NCBI RefSeq assembly: GCF_014237835.1
Contig: NZ_JACJVI010000001.1
Coordinates: 372,001-436,000, forward strand
DNA length: 64,000 bases
Direction of reading: 5' to 3'
Source: Rhizobium sp. AQ_MP
GTDB lineage: Bacteria; Pseudomonadota; Alphaproteobacteria; Rhizobiales; Rhizobiaceae
Both the position numbers and the translations under genes were made by a program. Below the pieces are notes generated by a model. That model searched no databases, was not told the origin of the DNA, and saw nothing but the letters and a program-made list of their open reading frames with translations. Shown here one piece after another: positions 30,780-41,034 of the stretch. Within the stretch, counting starts at the first letter, position 1, and every line of letters begins with the position of its first letter.

Positions 30780-31931
30780 ATGTCCGCAAGCGTCCGCATT
30801 CCCTTGATTGCCCTCTCCCTCCTTGCCACTCTTGGCCTGGCCGGCTGCACGGAAGGGGAGGCGGAAACGGTTCAGGAGCCCAGCCTTCGCCCCGTGAAGG
30901 TGATCCAGGTTGAAGCGCCGTCGACTGCGCGGGAGCTGCGTTATTCCGGCACGGTCAAGGCGCGTAGCGAAGCGGCGGCCGGTTTCCGCGTGGCGGGCAA
31001 GATCGTCGAACGTCTCGTGGACGTCGGCGACCACGTGGTGCCGGGCGACGTGCTCGCCCGTCTCGACGTGACCGATTACCAGTTGCAGGTGCGCAGCGCC
31101 AAGGCAAGCCTTGACGCGGCCGAACGCCAGCTCGAGACGGCCGACTTTGCCCTCAAGCGTGCCGATGCACTTTATCGCCAGCAGGTGACGACCAAGGCCC
31201 AGCTCGAACAGGCCCAGCTTAGCTATAATCAGGCGCTTGCAACGCGCGACAGTCAGCGCTCGTCTCTCGCCCAGGCAAGGAATCAGGTTGCCTACGGCGA
31301 GCTGAAGGCCGACAAGCCGGGCATCGTAACCGCGATCAGCGCTGACGCAGGTCAGGTCGTTGCCGCCGGTAGTCCTGTGGTGACCGTCGCAGCCGATGGC
31401 GAGAAGGAAGCCCTGATTGCCGTCCCTGAAAACGAGATCTTTGCCTTCCAGCCCGGCAAGGAAGTCGAGGTCGGTTTCTGGTCGAAGGATGGTCTCGCCC
31501 TGAAGGGCAAGGTGCGGGAAGTCGCCGGAAGTGCGGATGCCACCTCGCGGACCTTCGCCGTCCGGATCACGCTGCCGGACAACCCGCAGATCCTCCTCGG
31601 CATGACCGCTCGTGTGACGGCACTGGCGCCGTCAGACAAGAGCCTCTTCGAGCTTCCCTTGTCTGCGCTCAGTCAGGATGCCAGCAAGCAGACGACCGTC
31701 TGGACCGTTGATCGCACGAAGGCGACCGTGCATGCGCGGCCGGTGACCGTCGACACTTTCTCCGATACCGGTGTGCAGGTATCGGCCGGCCTGAAGCCCG
31801 GAGATCTCGTGGTCGTGGCCGGAACCCAGTTCATGGCAGAAGACATGAAGGTCAAGCTTTCCGATCAGGACCTGTCTCGTGCCGCCGACGCCGACGGTGC
31901 CAGCGCAGCGCCCGCCGCCGCCACGCCCTGA
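30780..31931 (+). CDS. RND efflux periplasmic adaptor (membrane fusion protein), lipoprotein
   Basis: 383 residues. A lipoprotein signal LLATLGLAGC puts the lipidated Cys near residue 23. The biotinyl-lipoyl half motifs, a helical hairpin (about 95-165) and beta-barrel domains of the HlyD/AcrA type follow, with an Ala/Asp-rich C terminus. Bridges the inner-membrane pump to an outer-membrane channel, which is not encoded nearby. The pump gene follows after 23 bases. Confidence 0.92.
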   Translation: MSASVRIPLIALSLLATLGLAGCTEGEAETVQEPSLRPVKVIQVEAPSTARELRYSGTVKARSEAAAGFRVAGKIVERLVDVGDHVVPGDVLARLDVTDYQLQVRSAKASLDAAERQLETADFALKRADALYRQQVTTKAQLEQAQLSYNQALATRDSQRSSLAQARNQVAYGELKADKPGIVTAISADAGQVVAAGSPVVTVAADGEKEALIAVPENEIFAFQPGKEVEVGFWSKDGLALKGKVREVAGSADATSRTFAVRITLPDNPQILLGMTARVTALAPSDKSLFELPLSALSQDASKQTTVWTVDRTKATVHARPVTVDTFSDTGVQVSAGLKPGDLVVVAGTQFMAEDMKVKLSDQDLSRAADADGASAAPAAATP

Positions 31932-31954
31932 GCCCCTTACTTTCGGACCATATC

Positions 31955-34900
31955 ATGACCACTCCTCCTGTCGAACCGGGCTCGTTCAACTTGTCCCGCT
32001 GGGCCATCGGCCACCCGAGCATCGCCCGATTTCTCTTCGGTCTGATCATTCTCACCGGCCTGTTCGGGCTGATGCGCATGGGGCAGAAAGAAGATCCTGA
32101 CTTTACCTTCCGTGTCATGGTCGTCCAGGCCTTCTGGCCGGGCGCCTCGCTCACCGACATGCAGGATCAGGTCGTCAACAAGATCGAACGAAAGCTGCAG
32201 GAGACGCCGTATCTCGACTGGGTGAAGTCCTACACCCGGCCTGGCTCTGCCATCATCACGCTTCAGGTCAAGGGCAACACCGACGCAAACGACGTTGCGG
32301 AAGCCTTCTACCAGGTTCGCAAGAAGGTCGGCGATATCGAGAACGAGCTGCCGGATGGCCTGCTTGGACCCTACTTCAACGATGAGTTCGGTGACACCTA
32401 CATCACGCTTTACGCCCTGACCGGTGATGGCTACAGCTATCCCGAGCTGAAGCAATATGCGATCCAGGCGCGTGACGTCCTGCTCTCCACTCAAGGCGTC
32501 GAAAAGGCCGTGATCCTCGGAGATCAACCGCAAAAGATCTTTATCGAGGTTTCCTCCAAGGCACTCGCCGAGCGCGGCCTGACATTCACCGACCTGCAGA
32601 ATGCGCTCGCCGGGCAGAACGCGATCGACGCCACCGGCAGTATCGACACTGGCTCCCGCTCGGTGCGCATCTCGGTCGATGGCGGTTTTTCGGCCGCGCA
32701 GGATATCCGTGATCTGCGGCTCAAGGCTGGCAACCAGGTAACGCGTCTCGGCGATATCGCCACGGTGACGGAAGGCCTTGAAGATCCCTATCAGCGCAAG
32801 TTCCGTTTTAACGGCAAGGATTCCGTCCAGGTCGGTGTCGTCATGGCCAAGGGGTTCAAGGTGACCGATGTCGGCAAGTCCGTCGAGGAGACGTTGCAGC
32901 GCTTCGAAAGCACCCTGCCGATCGGGCTCGAAGTCTCCCAGATCTCCAACCAGCCTGAAGTCGTGCGCGAGGCCATCGGCGAGTTCATGAAGGCGCTTGG
33001 CGAAGCCTTGCTCATCGTGCTCGTGGTCTCCTTCGTTTCGATCGGCTGGCGATCCGGTCTCGTCATTGCCATCGCCATTCCGCTGGTCCTCGCCGCCACT
33101 TTTGCGGTCATGTACGAATTCGGGCTCGATCTGCAGCGCATTTCGCTGGGTGCCCTGATTATCGCTCTCGGTCTGCTCGTCGATGACGCCATGATCGTGG
33201 TGGAAATGATGGAGCGAAAGCTGGAGGAGGGGCTCGACAAGCTGGATGCAGCGAGCTTCGCCTACACGTCGACAGCCTTCCCGATGCTGACCGGCACCCT
33301 GATAACCACCGCCGGTTTCATCCCGGTCGGCTTCGCCGAATCCACGGCAGGCGAATATGTTCGATCCCTCTTTTATGTGGTCGGCATATCCTTGGTCATA
33401 TCCTGGTTTGTGGCGGTCTATTTCACCCCCTGGCTCGGCTATATGATCCTGAAGCAGAGGGCGCATGTCGGTAGCCATCACGACGCTTTCGACACGGCAT
33501 TCTACCGTCGGCTACGCGCCACGGTTTCCTGGGCCGTCAAGCATCGTATCATCGTCATCGTCAGTACACTGTTGGTCTTTGCAGCAAGTCTCTGGTCCTT
33601 CCAGTTCATCCCCAAGAACTTCTTCCCGCAGTCGTCGCGCCCGGAAATCCTGGTCGACATGTGGCTCCCGGAAGGCACCTCGATCAAGGAGGTCGAGGCA
33701 GAGGCGAAGCGCCTTGAGGAGAAACTGCTGACCGATCCGGATCAGCGCTTTGTCGCCACCTATGTTGGCGAGGGCGCGCCGCGCTTCTTCCTCCCGCTCG
33801 ACCAGCAGCTTCGCAACCCGAATTATGCCCAATTGCTGGTCATGGCGAAGGACGAAGAGGCTCGCGAACGGCTGATCACCAAGCTGCGCATGACGCTGGC
33901 ACAGGACTTCCCCTCTGTCCGCGGCAAGGTCGATCGTCTCTTCCTCGGGCCGCCAACCGGATGGGCTGTTCAAATGCGCATCAGCGGGCCGGGGCGTGAC
34001 GAGGTCCGCCGCATTGCCGATCAGGTCAAGGCTCGCTTCCATCAGAACCAGTTGCTTCAGGCAGTCCACGACGATTGGCTGGAGCCTGTTGCCGCGATGA
34101 AGCTGGTCGTCGATCAGGATCGTGCCCGGGCGCTCGGCGTGTCTTCCCAGCGTCTGCGCCAGATGCTGCAGGCGACAATGAGTGGAGCGCCGCTGGCCGA
34201 CGTTCGTGCCGGTGAAGAAACCATCTCGATTGTTGCTCGGGAACCTGAGGATAGCCGCCGCCTGCTGACCGCTGTCAATTCGATCTACATTCCGACCGAT
34301 CTTGGAGCCTTCATTCCGTTGTCGCAGATCGCCAAGGTCGTTCCGACCCTGGAGCAAGGCATCGAATGGCGCCGCAACCGGCTGCCGACGATCACGGTCC
34401 GCGCAACGGTGCCTGATGGCGTGCAGTCCAACGACATTGCGCTCAAGATGTACGAGGACATGCGGTCGCTGCGCGACCGGCTGCCTGCCGGTTATTCAAT
34501 CGAGATCCAGGGCGGGGCGGAAGACAGCGCCGAAAGCCAGAACTCGATCGCGGCCAAGGCGCCGATCATGCTGCTCGTCATCGTCGTGCTGTTGATGGTC
34601 CAGCTGCAGCATTTCGGCAAGGCCATGCTGGTGCTTGCCACCGGTCCGCTCGGCATCATTGGCGCTGCCGCCGCGCTTTTGACCTCCGGAGCGCCGTTCG
34701 GCTTCGTCGCCATCCTCGGTGTGATTGCGCTGCTCGGGATCATCATCCGTAATTCGATCATCCTGATCGATCAGATCGACCAGGACATTGCCGCCGGCAT
34801 GGACAGGCGCGAAGCCATAATCGGCTCGGCGGTGCGTCGTTTCCGACCGATCATGCTCACGGCACTGACCGCAGTGCTGGCGCTCATCCCCATCTCGCGT

Positions 34901-35026
34901 GGCATTTTCTGGGGGCCGCTCGCCTATGCGATGATGGGCGGCATCCTCGTGGCGACGGTCTTGACGATACTCGTGCTGCCCGCCGCCTACGCCTTCTTCT
35001 TCGGTCGCTCTCCCCACAAAGCGTGA
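31955..35026 (+). CDS. RND efflux pump, inner-membrane permease
   Basis: 1023 residues, the normal size for an HAE-family trimeric pump, with 12 expected membrane helices and two large periplasmic loops. Helix 4 shows LGALIIALGLLVDDAMIVVEMMERKLEEG with the paired acidic proton-relay residues. The start PPVEPGSFNLSRWAIGHPSIARFLFGLIILTG resembles the subgroup that pairs with lipoprotein adaptors and exports hydrophobic compounds. Substrate unknown. An imperfect hairpin follows the stop. Confidence 0.94.
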   Translation: MTTPPVEPGSFNLSRWAIGHPSIARFLFGLIILTGLFGLMRMGQKEDPDFTFRVMVVQAFWPGASLTDMQDQVVNKIERKLQETPYLDWVKSYTRPGSAIITLQVKGNTDANDVAEAFYQVRKKVGDIENELPDGLLGPYFNDEFGDTYITLYALTGDGYSYPELKQYAIQARDVLLSTQGVEKAVILGDQPQKIFIEVSSKALAERGLTFTDLQNALAGQNAIDATGSIDTGSRSVRISVDGGFSAAQDIRDLRLKAGNQVTRLGDIATVTEGLEDPYQRKFRFNGKDSVQVGVVMAKGFKVTDVGKSVEETLQRFESTLPIGLEVSQISNQPEVVREAIGEFMKALGEALLIVLVVSFVSIGWRSGLVIAIAIPLVLAATFAVMYEFGLDLQRISLGALIIALGLLVDDAMIVVEMMERKLEEGLDKLDAASFAYTSTAFPMLTGTLITTAGFIPVGFAESTAGEYVRSLFYVVGISLVISWFVAVYFTPWLGYMILKQRAHVGSHHDAFDTAFYRRLRATVSWAVKHRIIVIVSTLLVFAASLWSFQFIPKNFFPQSSRPEILVDMWLPEGTSIKEVEAEAKRLEEKLLTDPDQRFVATYVGEGAPRFFLPLDQQLRNPNYAQLLVMAKDEEARERLITKLRMTLAQDFPSVRGKVDRLFLGPPTGWAVQMRISGPGRDEVRRIADQVKARFHQNQLLQAVHDDWLEPVAAMKLVVDQDRARALGVSSQRLRQMLQATMSGAPLADVRAGEETISIVAREPEDSRRLLTAVNSIYIPTDLGAFIPLSQIAKVVPTLEQGIEWRRNRLPTITVRATVPDGVQSNDIALKMYEDMRSLRDRLPAGYSIEIQGGAEDSAESQNSIAAKAPIMLLVIVVLLMVQLQHFGKAMLVLATGPLGIIGAAAALLTSGAPFGFVAILGVIALLGIIIRNSIILIDQIDQDIAAGMDRREAIIGSAVRRFRPIMLTALTAVLALIPISRGIFWGPLAYAMMGGILVATVLTILVLPAAYAFFFGRSPHKA

Positions 35027-35590
35027 CCGAAAGGGAGGAGGAGAGGTGTCCCCAAGCCTTTCCTCCTCCTGGGTTTCCTCTGGCTTCGCAGGATGCGACC
35101 CCCGCCATCATAGTTTTACCGGTGAAACACCCATCTAATTTTTTGACCGGTTGATAAATTTTCCCGATGCTGCTACGCACACTCGCGCGCAACGCAAACC
35201 TTTTCTCTTTGCGACGCAGAACCTCTCGGGCCGTTGATTCTTCGGCCATCTCTAGAATTGCTAATATTTGATGTGCAGTTTTCGCGCTTGCGAAAGCAGG
35301 CAAAATTCCGGCTGCTTGTTTTAAAATATGACGAAAAGCAGACCAATTCTGTGACAAAACTTAGCCGAATCTCTCTTTACAACGTTTTGCAAGCCGATAA
35401 GACACTGCAGATGTGATCGGCTGGATCAGCCTTGTCGCTTGTCAAATTACGACGTGCAGGGGGGGCTGCAAGCCAACGATTGCCGGAAGCCCGGTTGGAT
35501 CCGGACCTTCACAAAACGGGCGCGATCCACGCGCCGCGGGACCAAAAGAACCGGCGAAGGCGTCTGCCCTTCGCCTTTGGGAGACTGCTC
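35027..35590. other. Long intergenic region upstream of dppA
   Basis: This 564-base stretch, less GC-rich than its surroundings between 35100 and 35420, has no convincing gene. An imperfect hairpin (AGGAGGAGAGG 35036-35046 with CCTTTCCTCCT 35058-35068) may end the efflux operon. A small dyad CGCAAA / TTTGCG lies at 35193-35213. The promoter and any regulator site for the peptide transporter should be here, but I cannot assign a -10/-35 pair. Confidence 0.5.
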
Positions 35591-37189
35591 ATGAAAACCA
35601 AGTTTGCACTTGCTGCCGCAGCCCTTGCTGCGGCGACCTTCCTGTCCGGCGCAGCCAGCGCCAAGACCTTCGTTTACTGCTCGGAAGGTTCGCCCGAGGG
35701 CTTCGATCCCGGCATGTACACCGCCGGCACCACCTTTGATGCCTCCGCCCATCCGGTCTACAGCCGTCTGATGGAATTCAAGCCGGGCACGACGGAAGCC
35801 GAAGCCGGTCTCGCCGAGAGCTACGAAGTCAATGCCGAAGGCACCGAATACACCTTCAAGCTGCGTCCGGGCGTCAAGTTCCACACCACCGACTTCTTCA
35901 CCCCGTCGCGCGAACTGAACGCTGACGACGTGATCTTCTCGCTGGAGCGCCAGCTGAAGGCCGATCATCCGTGGAACCAGTATGTTGCCGGGACCTCGTG
36001 GGAATACGCCGCGGGCATGGGCTTCCCGGAGCTGATCAAGTCGATCGAAAAGGTTGACGATCTGACCGTCAAGATCACCCTGAACCGCCCGGAAGCTCCG
36101 TTCCTCGCGAACCTGGCGATGCCCTTCGCTTCGATCGTTTCGAAGGAATACGCCGACAAGCTGGAAGCTGAAGGCAAGAAGGAACAGCTGAACCAGATGC
36201 CGGTCGGCACGGGTCCGTTCTCCTTCGTTGGTTACCAGCAGGACGCAGTCATCCGTTACAAGAAGAACGCCGACTATTGGGGTGGCGCACCGAAGATCGA
36301 CGACCTCGTCTTCGCCATCACCACCGATGCCGCCGTTCGCTACCAGAAGCTCAAGGCCGGCGAATGCCACCTGATGCCATTCCCGAACGCTGCCGACGTT
36401 GAATCCATGAAGTCCGATCCGGCGCTCACCGTGATGGAGCAGGAAGGCCTGAACGTCGCCTACCTCGCCTACAACACGACCCAGGCTCCGTTCGACAAGC
36501 CGGAAGTCCGCAAGGCCCTGAACAAGGCGATCAACAAGGAAGCCATCGTTGATGCCGTCTTCCAGGGCATGGCAACGCCGGCCAAGAACCCGATCCCGCC
36601 GACCATGTGGTCCTACAACCAGGCCACCCAGGACGACGCCTACGATCTCGACGCTGCCAAGAAGGAACTCGAAGCAGCCGGCGTCAAGGATCTCTCCATG
36701 AAGATCTGGGCCATGCCGGTTTCGCGTCCCTACATGCTGAACGCACGTCGCGCCGCCGAAATCATGCAGGACGACTTTGCCAAGATCGGCGTCAAGGTCG
36801 AGATCGTATCCTACGAATGGGCCGAATACCTCGACCGTTCGAAGGCCAAGGATCGTGACGGCGCCGTTATGCTCGGCTGGACCGGCGACAACGGCGATCC
36901 GGACAACTTCCTCGATACGCTGCTCGGCTGCGACGCCGTTGGCGGCAACAACCGCGCCCAGTGGTGCAACGAGGAGTTCAACGCGCTGGTGAAGAAGGCA
37001 AAGGTCACCTCCGACCAGGCTGAGCGCACCAAGCTCTACGAAGAAGCCCAGCTGGTGTTCAAGCGCGAAGCGCCGTGGGCGACCATCGACCACTCGCTCT
37101 CGGTTGTCCCGATGCGCAAGGAAGTCTCCGGCTTCGTCCAGAGCCCGCTGGGTGACTTCACCTTCGAAAACGTCGACATCGCTGAGTAA
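35591..37189 (+). CDS. dppA: Dipeptide-type ABC transporter, substrate-binding protein
   Basis: 532 residues from the ATG at 35591, after GGGAGA. A signal peptide (MKTKFALAAAALAAATFLSGAASA) is followed by the SBP_bac_5 fold: FVYCSEGSPEGFDPGMYTAG, FKLRPGVKFH and the GWTGDNGDPDNFLDTLLGCD region. Family members bind di- and tripeptides, and some bind haem or 5-aminolevulinate. It is the first gene of a five-gene operon and is followed by a strong hairpin, which should keep its mRNA more abundant than that of the permeases. Confidence 0.93.
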   Translation: MKTKFALAAAALAAATFLSGAASAKTFVYCSEGSPEGFDPGMYTAGTTFDASAHPVYSRLMEFKPGTTEAEAGLAESYEVNAEGTEYTFKLRPGVKFHTTDFFTPSRELNADDVIFSLERQLKADHPWNQYVAGTSWEYAAGMGFPELIKSIEKVDDLTVKITLNRPEAPFLANLAMPFASIVSKEYADKLEAEGKKEQLNQMPVGTGPFSFVGYQQDAVIRYKKNADYWGGAPKIDDLVFAITTDAAVRYQKLKAGECHLMPFPNAADVESMKSDPALTVMEQEGLNVAYLAYNTTQAPFDKPEVRKALNKAINKEAIVDAVFQGMATPAKNPIPPTMWSYNQATQDDAYDLDAAKKELEAAGVKDLSMKIWAMPVSRPYMLNARRAAEIMQDDFAKIGVKVEIVSYEWAEYLDRSKAKDRDGAVMLGWTGDNGDPDNFLDTLLGCDAVGGNNRAQWCNEEFNALVKKAKVTSDQAERTKLYEEAQLVFKREAPWATIDHSLSVVPMRKEVSGFVQSPLGDFTFENVDIAE

Positions 37190-37207
37190 TCGGCACTGTC
37201 ACTCCTT

Positions 37208-37231
37208 CGCCGCGGGCTTTTGCCCGCGGCG
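37208..37231 (+). terminator. Intra-operon hairpin after dppA
   Basis: CGCCGCGGGC (37208-37217) and GCCCGCGGCG (37222-37231) pair perfectly around TTTT, followed by TTTGT. It lies between the binding protein and the permeases and probably works as an attenuator or mRNA stabiliser rather than the operon's end. Confidence 0.75.
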
Positions 37232-37355
37232 TTTGTCGTTGATGCGCAAGCGATATCGCGTCATGCTCGAAGGCTCCATTGAAGCGGTTCGAGTAACGTC
37301 AGACGGCCCGTTGGCCGCGGTTCGACCTTCAAAAAGATAACAACAGGTCTCACTC

Positions 37356-38360
37356 ATGTTTGGCTTTCTCCTGCGACGGCTCGCCGTCTTGATCCCGACC
37401 TTCATCGGTGTCTCGATCATTGCCTTCGCCTTCATCCGGCTTCTTCCCGGCGATCCGGTCGCGCTGCTCTCGGGCGAGCGCGTCATGTCACCCGAGCGCC
37501 ATGCCCAGATCAGTGCCCAGCTTGGCCTCGATCGCCCGATCGTCATGCAGTACTTCGACTATCTCGGCGGCGTTCTGACCGGTGACTTCGGCACATCGAT
37601 CGTGTCGAAGAGCCCGATCATTGACCAGTTCTTCGCGCTCTTTCCTGCAACAGTCGAGCTGTCGCTCTGTGCGATCCTCATCGCGATTGCGATCGGTGTC
37701 CCGGCTGGCATCATCGCGGCCATCAAGCGGGGCTCATTCTTCGACCAGACCATGATGGGCATCGCTCTCGTCGGCTATTCCATGCCGATCTTCTGGTGGG
37801 GCCTGCTGCTGATCATTCTCTTCTCCGGCATCCTGCAATGGACCCCGGTTTCCGGCCGCATCTCGCTGATGTTCTTCTTCCCGCCGGTCACCGGCTTCAT
37901 GTTGATCGACAGCCTCTTGTCGGGCCAGAAGGGCGCCTTCATGTCCGCCGTCAGCCACCTGATCCTGCCGTCGATCGTGCTTGCCACCATTCCGCTTGCG
38001 GTCATCGCCCGCCAGACGCGCTCGGCTATGCTCGAAGTGCTGTCGGAGGACTATATCCGCACCGCCCGCGCCAAGGGACTGTCGCCGATGCGCGTCGTCG
38101 GCCTGCATGCGCTGCGCAACGCCATGATCCCGGTCATCACCACGATCGGTCTGCAGATCGGCGTCATGCTTGCGGGCGCGATCCTCACCGAGACGATTTT
38201 CTCCTGGCCGGGCATCGGCAAGTGGATGGTCGACAGCGTGTTCCGCCGTGACTACCCGGTCATCCAGGGAGGCCTCCTCCTGATCGCCGGCATCATCATG
38301 GTCGTGAACCTCATCGTCGACCTGCTCTACGGCCTGATCAACCCGCGCATCCGCCACTAG
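37356..38360 (+). CDS. dppB: Dipeptide-type ABC transporter, permease 1
   Basis: 334 residues. Opens MFGFLLRRLAVLIPTFIGVSIIAF, the DppB/OppB start, has six predicted helices and the EAA-type motif EDYIRTARAKGLSPMRVVGLHALRNAMIP that contacts the ATPase. Forms the channel with DppC. The next gene starts 14 bases after the stop. Confidence 0.94.
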   Translation: MFGFLLRRLAVLIPTFIGVSIIAFAFIRLLPGDPVALLSGERVMSPERHAQISAQLGLDRPIVMQYFDYLGGVLTGDFGTSIVSKSPIIDQFFALFPATVELSLCAILIAIAIGVPAGIIAAIKRGSFFDQTMMGIALVGYSMPIFWWGLLLIILFSGILQWTPVSGRISLMFFFPPVTGFMLIDSLLSGQKGAFMSAVSHLILPSIVLATIPLAVIARQTRSAMLEVLSEDYIRTARAKGLSPMRVVGLHALRNAMIPVITTIGLQIGVMLAGAILTETIFSWPGIGKWMVDSVFRRDYPVIQGGLLLIAGIIMVVNLIVDLLYGLINPRIRH

Positions 38361-38374
38361 AAGGATAAAGTCCC

Positions 38375-39283
38375 ATGGCAGAGACAACAACCAGCCAGCC
38401 GGTTTCGAGCGCTCAGATGCGCCGCCAGATGCTGGCCGAGTTCTGGTTCTACTTCTCCGAAAACCGCGGCGCCGTCATCGGCCTCGTTGTCTTCGTCGCT
38501 CTCGTGCTGATCGCCGTTTTCGCCGGCGTCATCGCACCGCATCCGCCGTTCGAACAGTATCGCGAGGCGGTCCTCTTGCCGCCGGCATGGCTCGAGGGTG
38601 GTAACTGGAGTTACCCGCTCGGCACGGATCCCGTCGGTCGCGATATCCTCTCGCGTCTGATCTACGGCTCGCAGTATTCGCTGTTCATCGGTGTCTTCGT
38701 CACCACGCTCTCGCTGACCACCGGCATCGTCATCGGCGTGATCGCCGGTTACTACGGCGGTTGGCTCGACACGGCGATCATGCGCCTGATGGACATCATT
38801 CTCGCCTTCCCGTCGCTTCTGCTGGCGCTGGTTCTCGTCGCAATCCTGGGTCCCGGCCTGACCAACGGCATGATCGCCATCGCCCTTGTCCTGCAGCCGC
38901 ATTTCGTCCGCCTGACCCGCGCGGCCGTCATGTCTGAAAAGACGCGCGACTACGTGACGGCCGCCCGTCTCGCCGGTGCAAGCCCTCTTCGCCTGATGTT
39001 CAAGACCATCCTGCCGAACTGCATGGCCCCGCTGATCGTCCAGGCGACGCTTTCTTTCTCCAACGCCATCCTCGATGCGGCCGCCCTCGGCTTCCTCGGC
39101 ATGGGCGCCCAGCCGCCGGCTCCCGAATGGGGCACGATGCTCGCCGAAGCGCGCGAGTTCATCCTGCGCGCCTGGTGGGTTGTCACCTTCCCGGGTCTCG
39201 CGATCCTGATCACCGTTCTCGCCATCAACCTGATGGGCGACGGCCTGCGCGATGCGCTCGATCCCAAGCTGAAGAGGTCCTGA
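38375..39283 (+). CDS. dppC: Dipeptide-type ABC transporter, permease 2
   Basis: 302 residues. OppC-type N-terminal segment (about 20-70), then five or six helices with the coupling motif [27 protein letters not shown]. The [22 protein letters not shown] segment is typical. dppD begins 2 bases after its stop. Confidence 0.94.
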   Translation: MAETTTSQPVSSAQMRRQMLAEFWFYFSENRGAVIGLVVFVALVLIAVFAGVIAPHPPFEQYREAVLLPPAWLEGGNWSYPLGTDPVGRDILSRLIYGSQYSLFIGVFVTTLSLTTGIVIGVIAGYYGGWLDTAIMRLMDIILAFPSLLLALVLVAILGPGLTNGMIAIALVLQPHFVRLTRAAVMSEKTRDYVTAARLAGASPLRLMFKTILPNCMAPLIVQATLSFSNAILDAAALGFLGMGAQPPAPEWGTMLAEAREFILRAWWVVTFPGLAILITVLAINLMGDGLRDALDPKLKRS

Positions 39284-39285
39284 TC

Positions 39286-40134
39286 ATGGCACTTCTCGAT
39301 ATCCAGAACCTCACCGTCCAGTTCGAGACGGCCACCGGCTGGTTCAAGGCCGTTGACGGCGTGTCGATGTCGGTCGAACCGGGCGAAGTGCTGGCCATCG
39401 TCGGCGAGAGCGGCTCCGGCAAGTCCGTCGCCATGCTCGCCGTCATGGGTCTTCTGCCCTGGACGGCCAAGATCACCGCCGACAAGATGGAATTCCAGGG
39501 TCGCGACATCCAGAAGATCTCGGCCGCCGAGCGCCGCAAGCTGATCGGCAAGGACGTGGCGATGATCTTCCAGGAACCGGTCGCCAGCCTCAACCCATGC
39601 TTCACCGTCGGCTTCCAGATCGAGGAAGTCCTGCGGCTGCATATGGGGCTCGGCAAGAAGGAGCGCCGCGAACGCGCCATCGAGCTCTTCAAGCTGGTCG
39701 GGCTCCCGGATCCGGAAGAGCGGCTGAACCATTTCCCGCACCAGATGTCGGGTGGCCAGTGCCAGCGCGTGATGATCGCGATCGCGATCGCCTGCAATCC
39801 GAAACTGCTGATCGCAGACGAGCCGACGACCGCACTCGACGTGACCATCCAGAAGCAGATCCTCGATCTTCTGATGAAGCTTCAGGCCGAAACCGGCATG
39901 GGCCTGATCATGATCACCCACGACATGGGCGTGGTGGCCGAGACTGCAGACCGCGTCATCGTTCAGTACAAGGGCCGTAAGATGGAGGAAGCCGACGTGC
40001 TCTCGCTCTTCGAAAACCCGAAGAACCCCTACACCCGCGCGCTGCTGTCCGCCCTTCCGGAAAACGCCACCGGCGACCGCCTGACGACGGTTTCCGACTT
40101 CCTGGCCGCCGCTGAAACGGGAGGTGCAGCATGA
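39286..40134 (+). CDS. dppD: Dipeptide-type ABC transporter, ATPase 1
   Basis: 282 residues from the ATG at 39286, 2 bases after dppC. Walker A GESGSGKS, signature MSGGQCQRV, Walker [13 protein letters not shown] and the switch His in MITHDMG are all intact. The C terminus has the oligopeptide-type [13 protein letters not shown] segment. Its stop overlaps the start of dppF (ATGA). Confidence 0.94.
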   Translation: MALLDIQNLTVQFETATGWFKAVDGVSMSVEPGEVLAIVGESGSGKSVAMLAVMGLLPWTAKITADKMEFQGRDIQKISAAERRKLIGKDVAMIFQEPVASLNPCFTVGFQIEEVLRLHMGLGKKERRERAIELFKLVGLPDPEERLNHFPHQMSGGQCQRVMIAIAIACNPKLLIADEPTTALDVTIQKQILDLLMKLQAETGMGLIMITHDMGVVAETADRVIVQYKGRKMEEADVLSLFENPKNPYTRALLSALPENATGDRLTTVSDFLAAAETGGAA

Positions 40135-40985
40135 CGCAAGCGACGCAAACTCCGATGCTTGAGATCCGTGACATCAAGCGCGACTACCGCGTGCCGCAGG
40201 GCTTCTTCAAGCAGGACAAGATCGTCCATGCGGTAAAGGGTGTCTCCTTCAAGCTCGACAAGGGTAAGACCCTTGCCATCGTCGGCGAAAGCGGCTGCGG
40301 CAAGTCCACGCTCGCCCGCATCCTGACCTTCATCGATGAACCGACCGCAGGCGATCTCCTGATCGACGGCCAGAAGGTCGATACGCGCCCGGGTCACCTG
40401 ACTGCCGACATGCGCCAGAAAGTGCAGATCGTCTTTCAGAACCCCTATGGTTCACTCAATCCGCGCCAGAAGATCGGCGACGTGCTTGGCGAGCCGCTGC
40501 TCATCAACACCAAGATGAGTGCGGCGGAGCGTCGCGAACGCGCGACCGACATGCTGGTCAAGGTCGGCCTCGGCCCGGAGCACTACAACCGCTACCCGCA
40601 CATGTTTTCCGGCGGCCAGCGCCAGCGTATCGCCATTGCCCGGGCGCTGATGCTCAATCCGAAACTGCTGGTGCTCGATGAGCCGGTCTCTGCACTCGAC
40701 CTCTCGGTCCAGGCCCAGGTGCTGAACCTGCTCGCCGACCTGCAGGAAGAGTTCGGCCTGACTTACGTCTTCATCAGCCATGACCTGTCGGTCGTGCGCT
40801 ACATCGCCGACGAAGTGATGGTGATGTATTACGGCGAGGCGGTCGAATACGGCTCGCGTGATGCGGTCTTCTCCGATCCGCAGCACGAGTATACCCGCAC
40901 GCTGTTTGCCGCGACGCCGCGCGCCGATGTCGAGTCGATCCGCGCCCGTATGGCGCGGCGTGGCAAGATCGCCGCTGCAGGCTGA
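40131..40985 (+). CDS. dppF: Dipeptide-type ABC transporter, ATPase 2
   Basis: 284 residues. Walker A GESGCGKS, signature FSGGQRQRI, Walker B LLVLDEPVSALD and the switch His in FISHDLS. The C-terminal YTRTLFAATPRADVES is the usual OppF/DppF ending. It overlaps dppD by 4 bases and closes the operon before a terminator. Confidence 0.94.
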   Translation: MTQATQTPMLEIRDIKRDYRVPQGFFKQDKIVHAVKGVSFKLDKGKTLAIVGESGCGKSTLARILTFIDEPTAGDLLIDGQKVDTRPGHLTADMRQKVQIVFQNPYGSLNPRQKIGDVLGEPLLINTKMSAAERRERATDMLVKVGLGPEHYNRYPHMFSGGQRQRIAIARALMLNPKLLVLDEPVSALDLSVQAQVLNLLADLQEEFGLTYVFISHDLSVVRYIADEVMVMYYGEAVEYGSRDAVFSDPQHEYTRTLFAATPRADVESIRARMARRGKIAAAG

Positions 40986-41011
40986 TTGAACGCCTCAGCA
41001 AAGATTCGACG

Positions 41012-41034
41012 AGGGCGCCCGACGGCGCCCTTTT
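41012..41034. terminator. Terminator after dppF, shared with the lrp-type gene
   Basis: AGGGCGCC (41012-41019) pairs with GGCGCCCT (41024-41031) and a TTTT run follows. It sits between convergent genes and ends exactly at the opposite gene's stop codon. Confidence 0.85.

Noticed and set aside
35234..35416. A 60-codon frame in the gap before dppA
   Set aside because: No ribosome site, unusual codon use for this genome, no domain; the AT-richer gap explains the missing stops.
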